NCBI GenBank assembly: GCA_903929655.1 | Contig: CAIYVS010000119.1 | Location: 1 to 9,696, forward strand | DNA from: an uncultured Bacteroidota bacterium | Lineage (GTDB): Bacteria; Bacteroidota; Bacteroidia; Chitinophagales; Chitinophagaceae | Reading direction: 5' to 3' | Length of the DNA stretch: 9,696 bases | Shown here: positions 5,827 through 9,696 of the stretch, piece after piece | Layout: each line of letters starts with the position of its first letter | Numbering within the stretch: the first letter of the stretch is position 1 | Notes under the pieces: generated by a model | What the model saw: only the letters and a program-made list of their open reading frames with translations | Told to the model about the DNA's origin: nothing | Databases searched by the model: none | Program-made: the position numbers and the translations under genes

Positions 5827-6225
5827 TTAAATGTTAAAAGACAATTTGTCAGCTGGTAATGCCTGATCGTAAAAAGTATCATTTTTATGCTCCGTGATCG
5901 AGCCCAGTTCCAGCGCTGTGCAGTCGGTCTCCATAAGCAGTTCATGCCAGATATAGGGAGGGATCTCAATTCTCGCTGGCCCAATAACATGGGCGGTTTG
6001 TATATTGGTACTATCTACATCCCGCCAGTTTAGGGTCATTTTCCCGCTTAAAAGGATAAATATCTCGGGATTTTTAGATAATGATATACCCTTATGGTAA
6101 TGCCTGCCGCTCACAGTACCCGCTTTGCGGAAGATGATCAATTGCAGGCCCAGGCGCTCGTGATAATACTCGGCAGTATAACCACGTTCATCGGGGCTTA
6201 GAATTGAAATGGGGCTGATCTTCAT
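5827..6225 (-). CDS. Small single-domain cupin protein
   Basis: The 132-residue length and motifs fit a single-domain cupin (beta-barrel) protein. Motif 1 is GRHYHKG...KNPEIFILLSG at about 40-61, with H42 and H44 as the HxH pair and E54 as the likely third ligand. Motif 2 is GPARIEIPPYIWHEL at about 82-96, with H94 as the fourth ligand. The ligands needed for a metal site are therefore present, although the usual spacing between HxH and Glu is stretched by GISLSKN. The pattern is close to the WxcM-like and polysaccharide-biosynthesis cupins (sugar ketoisomerases or epimerases), but no sugar genes lie nearby, so substrate and reaction stay open. It is spaced 31 bases from the DUF1835 gene and 41 from the membrane-protein gene, suggesting one transcript. 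Confidence 0.83.
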   Translation of the reverse strand: MKISPISILSPDERGYTAEYYHERLGLQLIIFRKAGTVSGRHYHKGISLSKNPEIFILLSGKMTLNWRDVDSTNIQTAHVIGPARIEIPPYIWHELLMETDCTALELGSITEHKNDTFYDQALPADKLSFNI

Positions 6226-6256
6226 TGTTTTTTATTTAAACTAAATACTTTTTTTA

Positions 6257-7084
6257 TTATATACCTGCTGTAGTCGCCGTAGCATCGCCCGGTAGTTTAA
6301 CATCATAATCTTTCAGCGTTTTTGAAATATCACCCTGCAATTGCAGTCTGCCGGCTTCAGCCATTTTTCGCAAACGCCAGCCAAGATATAGATCGCCGGT
6401 GGGGATGCCGAACTTATTAATGGCCTGCCCTATAATGCGCGATGCCTTCTGGAACTGCTGCGAACAAAAACTTACCAGATGGTCGTCATAATATTCTTCT
6501 GAACGCGATACGAGCTTCTTTCCTCCTTCAAAACTACGGATACCGGAATTTTCCTGCATGATACGGCTCCAGTCTTCTGTATCTATTTCTACCTCGGCCG
6601 GAGTTACCTGACGTGCCAGCCTGCGGGCCTTTACCAGTTCTTTAGGCTGTATCTCACTGATATTTTTGGGGTAGAACACTTTTCCATTTTCATCCAGGAA
6701 AGGAAGGTTGGCGATATTGACAATGTATAAGCGACCCATATGCTTCGATAAATATTTCAGCATCCAGAAGTATGCACACACATCGGCGGGAGTTGGAGCC
6801 ATCCAGACCCATGCCTTGATGCTTTCTTCTTTAAACATCTCATTGGATAGTTCCAGCAACTTTTCCATGTCATTCACTTCTACCGGATTCTTGTCATTAA
6901 CGATAACCTGTTGCCAGAAAGCAGAACGCATGGCGCTGAATGTAGTACCCTCATCTTTTAAAATGGGCCCTACATGTAAAATGTCTTTTAATACAAATAC
7001 CTCGCCTTGCATGGATGCTTCAAGGCCAATAGCCTCTTTTAGAGGTGCCGCTGCTAAATCGCCAACAGTTATATGATATATCAT
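6257..7084 (-). CDS. DUF1835/DUF3658 domain protein
   Basis: The 275-residue protein matches the pattern of DUF1835 proteins, which have no established function. The N-terminal domain starts with HITVGDLAAAPLKEAIG (the family's H-V-x-x-G-D opening, residues 4-20), followed by VFVLKDILHVGPI at 29-41. A helical middle contains ESIKAWVWMAPTPADVCAYFWMLKYL. The C-terminal part, about 155-265, fits DUF3658: DTEDWSRIMQENSGIR, then SEEYYDDHLVSFCSQQFQKASRIIGQAINKFGIPTGDLYLGWRLRKMAEAGRLQLQGD restates a helix-turn-helix-like arrangement with GDLYLGWRLRKM at 230-241. No signal peptide or membrane segment is visible, so it should be cytoplasmic. It is the first gene of the four-gene cluster, with a candidate -7 box about 20 bases upstream and a terminator closing the preceding unit. 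Confidence 0.85.
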   Translation of the reverse strand: MIYHITVGDLAAAPLKEAIGLEASMQGEVFVLKDILHVGPILKDEGTTFSAMRSAFWQQVIVNDKNPVEVNDMEKLLELSNEMFKEESIKAWVWMAPTPADVCAYFWMLKYLSKHMGRLYIVNIANLPFLDENGKVFYPKNISEIQPKELVKARRLARQVTPAEVEIDTEDWSRIMQENSGIRSFEGGKKLVSRSEEYYDDHLVSFCSQQFQKASRIIGQAINKFGIPTGDLYLGWRLRKMAEAGRLQLQGDISKTLKDYDVKLPGDATATTAGI

Positions 7085-7103
7085 TATTATTTTGTTAGGG
7101 CCA

Positions 7104-7111
7104 CAAAAATA
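7104..7111 (-). promoter_or_regulatory. Candidate -7 promoter element for the DUF1835 gene
   Basis: TATTTTTG on the minus strand (7111 to 7104) matches TAnnTTTG. It sits between the terminator at 7149-7172 and the DUF1835 start codon, where a promoter is expected. No TTTG lies at the usual 20-base spacing; the nearest TTG (7127 to 7125) is only 13 bases away, so the -33 half is weak. Confidence 0.35.
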
Positions 7112-7148
7112 ATAAAGGAATCCTCAATTCCGGTATTTGCTTTAATAA

Positions 7149-7172
7149 CAAAGCCGCACAAAGGCGGCTTTG
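7149..7172 (-). terminator. Hairpin terminator after the T9SS / PID-CTERM unit
   Basis: CAAAGCCGC (7149-7157) and GCGGCTTTG (7164-7172) are perfect 9-base arms around the loop ACAAAG. Read leftward the stem is followed by TTATTAAAG, only moderately T-rich, as is usual in this phylum. It lies about 30 bases after the stop codon of the 76-residue gene and before the DUF1835 promoter candidate, so it separates two transcription units. Confidence 0.7.
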
Positions 7173-7201
7173 AATTTATATTTGCATTTTGCGGGCTATA
7201 T

Positions 7202-7432
7202 TTATTTTTTAAGCTCTTGTGCTTTCTCCTTTTTTTTGTGTAGGAATTTTGCTGCATATCCAATTCCTGCAGCTATCAGCAAGCTGGAACCGCCGTCAAG
7301 GGGCACTGTGCAGCCATTGCCGCCATCATTAACCCCTCCGCCAAAACCCGGACCACCAGCTAATACAAGTACAGGCATAGCAAATAAAATCATTACAACC
7401 AGGAAAGACGCTATTTTAAATGTGTTTTTCAT
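7202..7432 (-). CDS. Small secreted glycine-rich protein with PID-CTERM-like sorting tail
   Basis: This 76-residue protein has a tripartite C-terminus like the exosortase-type sorting tails. Residues 1-25 form a signal peptide (MKNTFK, hydrophobic core, then VLVLA before GG). Residues 26-40 are almost only Gly, Asn and Asp. Then come C41, the motif VPLDGG at 43-48, a short hydrophobic segment SLLIAAGIGYA at 50-60, and a Lys-rich end HKKKEKAQELKK. The motif resembles the PID-CTERM tail annotated in Bacteroidota (VPIDGG followed by a short helix and a basic end), here with Leu in place of Ile. Such tails are thought to be processed by an exosortase-like enzyme; none is encoded in this window. 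Only 28 bases separate it from the T9SS gene upstream, so the two are probably co-transcribed. Confidence 0.75.
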   Translation of the reverse strand: MKNTFKIASFLVVMILFAMPVLVLAGGPGFGGGVNDGGNGCTVPLDGGSSLLIAAGIGYAAKFLHKKKEKAQELKK

Positions 7433-7460
7433 ATTTATGTTTTTTTAGTTAGTTTAACAA

Positions 7461-9696
7461 TTATTGTTTTATAAGGCGTTGAGTCTGGGAATAGTTTCCG
7501 CAAGTAACAGTTACGATATACATGCCGGGAGCTATGTTTTGCAAAGGCAGTACCAGCTTGCCGCTTTGTTGTTCACCCATATTGTTTGAGTAAATCACCT
7601 GCCCGGTAATAGCACTTACACGAACTGTTGTATTGCCGGCCTGCGGTGCTTCAAAACTTACTGTAGCATTTTCAGTAGCAGGATTAGGCATCATATTTAC
7701 CTTGAACTCATTATTGCCAAGTACACTGCTTACATTGGTAGCACCGGAGAAATTCAATTCAAAACGATTGTCGCCTTGTGATGCCGGATCGGAAGTAACG
7801 GTGAAATTATAATGCATACCCTGGCTTAGTGCCTGTATCTGGTTAAGATATTTATCATGCAGGTATAAAGTAGCACCTGCGGGTACATCATAATCATCTA
7901 CGCGAATGCTGTAGTCCATAGGGTCGGCATATTGCAGGCCCAATTGTATTACCTGGCTGTTCACATAAGGACGTACATCTACGGATAATTGGGTATTGTC
8001 TGTAGAGAACGTATAGAAACTCAGCCCCGGATTATAAATTTTCTGGTTGTCTAAATTATCAAGAGCAGACATTGCCTGTCCATTGAAGAACAATAATAAC
8101 CTGTCCCATGAAAGAGAGTCGTGATTGCTGAGTATACGCAACTGTACCACATCATTGCCAAAACCCGAAGTTGTTTTAAATAAGTTGCCACTGGCTGCAG
8201 AAGAAGTTTTATCGCTTTCATGAAAAGTGATCGTGTTATTGCTGCTGGAAGTGCTTGTAGTTACAAAAGCGCTCAGTGATGGCAGGATATAAGAGAAACT
8301 GAAAGGCTGGCTTACATAGGCGCCATAAACACCCTGGTTAGGATCCCATACTGCAAAGTTGGCGCCAACAGCGCTTCCTCGGCTTGAAAGGCTCAGGTCT
8401 ATATTGGAAGGATAAGGATTTGAAATAAGGTTATAACCTACATTACTGTTAGTAGCAAGCGTTACCACTTCATCACACTCATTAATAGGGCCATGCATTT
8501 TAATAGTAATAGGATCAGGCACACAAGCTGTACAACCCAGGCCCTGACCAATTCTGCCACGGAAAAACAGGCGGATACCTTCAAATTGTTTCCATGCATT
8601 AGCGCCGGATCCGTTGGTATTGGTAAAAGGTATCCAGCCGGTACTGTCATTGGTGCCGGAACCATTACCTGTAAGCGTGTTATACCAGAAAGCAGAAGGA
8701 TTATTAGTAGCAGTAGTAGTAAAACCGTTGGCTGAACCACCCTGTCCTGTAATATCCATATAAGGAGTCAGTTGGTTTAATCCTATGGAAGATGTGAAAG
8801 GATGACCGATGAAACGGAAAGCCCTTACACCGCCATGTATATATTTATCGCAAATCACATCACCGGATATATAGGTATTACAATTGCCACAAGTGTTACC
8901 ATGAGCAAGTATAACCGCAGTTCCTGATGTATCGGACAATAATTCAAGGCCGCCATTTGTAAGTAATGTGCCAGAAGTAGGTTTGAACGTTTTGCCGATA
9001 TGTAAAGTATCGCCGCTGTTGATAACCGTATTACAAACACTGCAACCGCTTCTCATTTCAAAATTGTCCACTTTTCCTTTACCATATATAGTATGGCAGC
9101 TATCAGTAACAACTACATAGCCGCAACCCGAAACAGTGCCGTTATTTGTGAAATTGCCCTTCACGTCCAGTTCCTTAGGGCAACAAATAGTTACAGTAGC
9201 ACCTGAATTAATGGTAACATTATTGGCAGAAGCATTTGCAGAACAAATATTAGGATTGCAAACGCCGGAAGGTATCAAAACGCTGATCGTGCTATAAGGC
9301 ACGAAGCCACCATCCCAATTGGAAGCAGTGTTCCAATCATTGTTGCTTGTACAATTCCAGGTCAAGTACGGTTTAACAGTTATAGAGATACACCTTGAGG
9401 CAGATGGGCCACAACCAAGAATAGTGCTGGCAGTAACACACAAAGAACCTGAAGTGGCGGATGTGCTGAAATTAAGAGTTACAGAATTAGCGGAACCATT
9501 GATGCTAACACCGGTGCCGGAATAAGACCATGAATAAGTAACACCCGATACATTTGGAACAGTATAAGTAACACTTGTTTGTCCCTGATATGTAATAGCA
9601 GATGATGTGGTGAAAGCACCCGGCTGAGCCGGAAGGGGATTCACAGTCATAGTAATTGTATTGCTGGTAGCAGAAGATGGAGTAGCACAAGTGGCA
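7461..9696 (-). CDS. Large Cys-rich surface protein with T9SS type A sorting domain, 5' end outside window
   Basis: The frame is open through the right edge and already encodes an Ig/PKD-like repeat there (TSNTITMTVNPLPAQPG), so the ATG at 9648-9650 is internal and the gene starts upstream. The 744 residues visible include an Ig/PKD-like domain (about 20-95). A Cys-rich beta-strand region follows (about 100-290; NWDGGFVP, GNFTNNGTVSGCG, SGCSVCNT, NTCGNCNTY). Next is a surface-protein module with GWIPFTNTNG, FEGIRLFFRGRIGQGLGC and LISNPYPSNIDL. The final 77 residues are the sorting domain: MPNPATENATVSF, ITGQVIYS, PGMYIVTVTCGN and the end RLIKQ. T9SS cargo crosses the outer membrane and is released or anchored at the surface with this domain removed. 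No enzymatic motif is visible, so an adhesin or structural role is more likely than catalysis. Confidence 0.93.
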   Translation of the reverse strand, partial: ATCATPSSATSNTITMTVNPLPAQPGAFTTSSAITYQGQTSVTYTVPNVSGVTYSWSYSGTGVSINGSANSVTLNFSTSATSGSLCVTASTILGCGPSASRCISITVKPYLTWNCTSNNDWNTASNWDGGFVPYSTISVLIPSGVCNPNICSANASANNVTINSGATVTICCPKELDVKGNFTNNGTVSGCGYVVVTDSCHTIYGKGKVDNFEMRSGCSVCNTVINSGDTLHIGKTFKPTSGTLLTNGGLELLSDTSGTAVILAHGNTCGNCNTYISGDVICDKYIHGGVRAFRFIGHPFTSSIGLNQLTPYMDITGQGGSANGFTTTATNNPSAFWYNTLTGNGSGTNDSTGWIPFTNTNGSGANAWKQFEGIRLFFRGRIGQGLGCTACVPDPITIKMHGPINECDEVVTLATNSNVGYNLISNPYPSNIDLSLSSRGSAVGANFAVWDPNQGVYGAYVSQPFSFSYILPSLSAFVTTSTSSSNNTITFHESDKTSSAASGNLFKTTSGFGNDVVQLRILSNHDSLSWDRLLLFFNGQAMSALDNLDNQKIYNPGLSFYTFSTDNTQLSVDVRPYVNSQVIQLGLQYADPMDYSIRVDDYDVPAGATLYLHDKYLNQIQALSQGMHYNFTVTSDPASQGDNRFELNFSGATNVSSVLGNNEFKVNMMPNPATENATVSFEAPQAGNTTVRVSAITGQVIYSNNMGEQQSGKLVLPLQNIAPGMYIVTVTCGNYSQTQRLIKQ

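Noticed and set aside
5802..5990. Minus-strand frame of 62 codons overlapping the cupin gene
   Set aside because: It lies out of frame inside the cupin coding region, which has clear HxH and second-motif residues.
1..9696. CRISPR array, tRNA, rRNA or complete insertion sequence
   Set aside because: No regularly spaced repeats with unique spacers, no cloverleaf-like sequence and no transposase motifs were seen on either strand.

Overview
The window looks like a chromosomal stretch from a Bacteroidota member, most like the Chitinophagaceae. Three things point there: a surface protein with a type IX secretion (T9SS type A) C-terminal sorting domain; a small protein with a PID-CTERM-like tail; and intergenic DNA carrying the phylum's -7 promoter word (TAnnTTTG) and short TTTG-rich filler repeats. 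Shine-Dalgarno sequences are largely absent. I saw no tRNA, rRNA, complete mobile element or CRISPR array.

Left part (1-1204): the only forward gene is an AT-rich two-helix membrane protein cut by the left edge. About 870 bases follow without a convincing gene. They hold two hairpins, a minus-strand coding-like remnant, a cluster of ATGTCC/GGACAT palindromes (713-826), direct repeats and a doubtful 24-codon ORF. This looks like a boundary or decayed region.

Right part (1205-9696): every gene is on the minus strand, so transcription runs right to left. First comes a large Cys-rich T9SS surface protein (5' end outside the window). A 76-residue PID-CTERM-like protein follows 28 bases later, and a strong hairpin terminator (7149-7172) closes this unit. 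Next are four closely spaced genes with gaps of about 30-40 bases: a DUF1835/DUF3658 protein, a small cupin, a four-helix membrane protein with a possible PH-like tail, and a radical SAM enzyme of unknown substrate. After a 257-base AT-rich gap comes a TonB-type energy transducer, then folC (folate polyglutamylation). A repeat-filled 206-base spacer between those two carries a good candidate folC promoter.

The genes do not form an obvious single pathway. The most interesting points are the palindrome cluster on the left, the pairing of two different C-terminal sorting signals in one transcript, filler repeats that supply a promoter or a start codon, and the conserved but functionally unassigned radical SAM enzyme.
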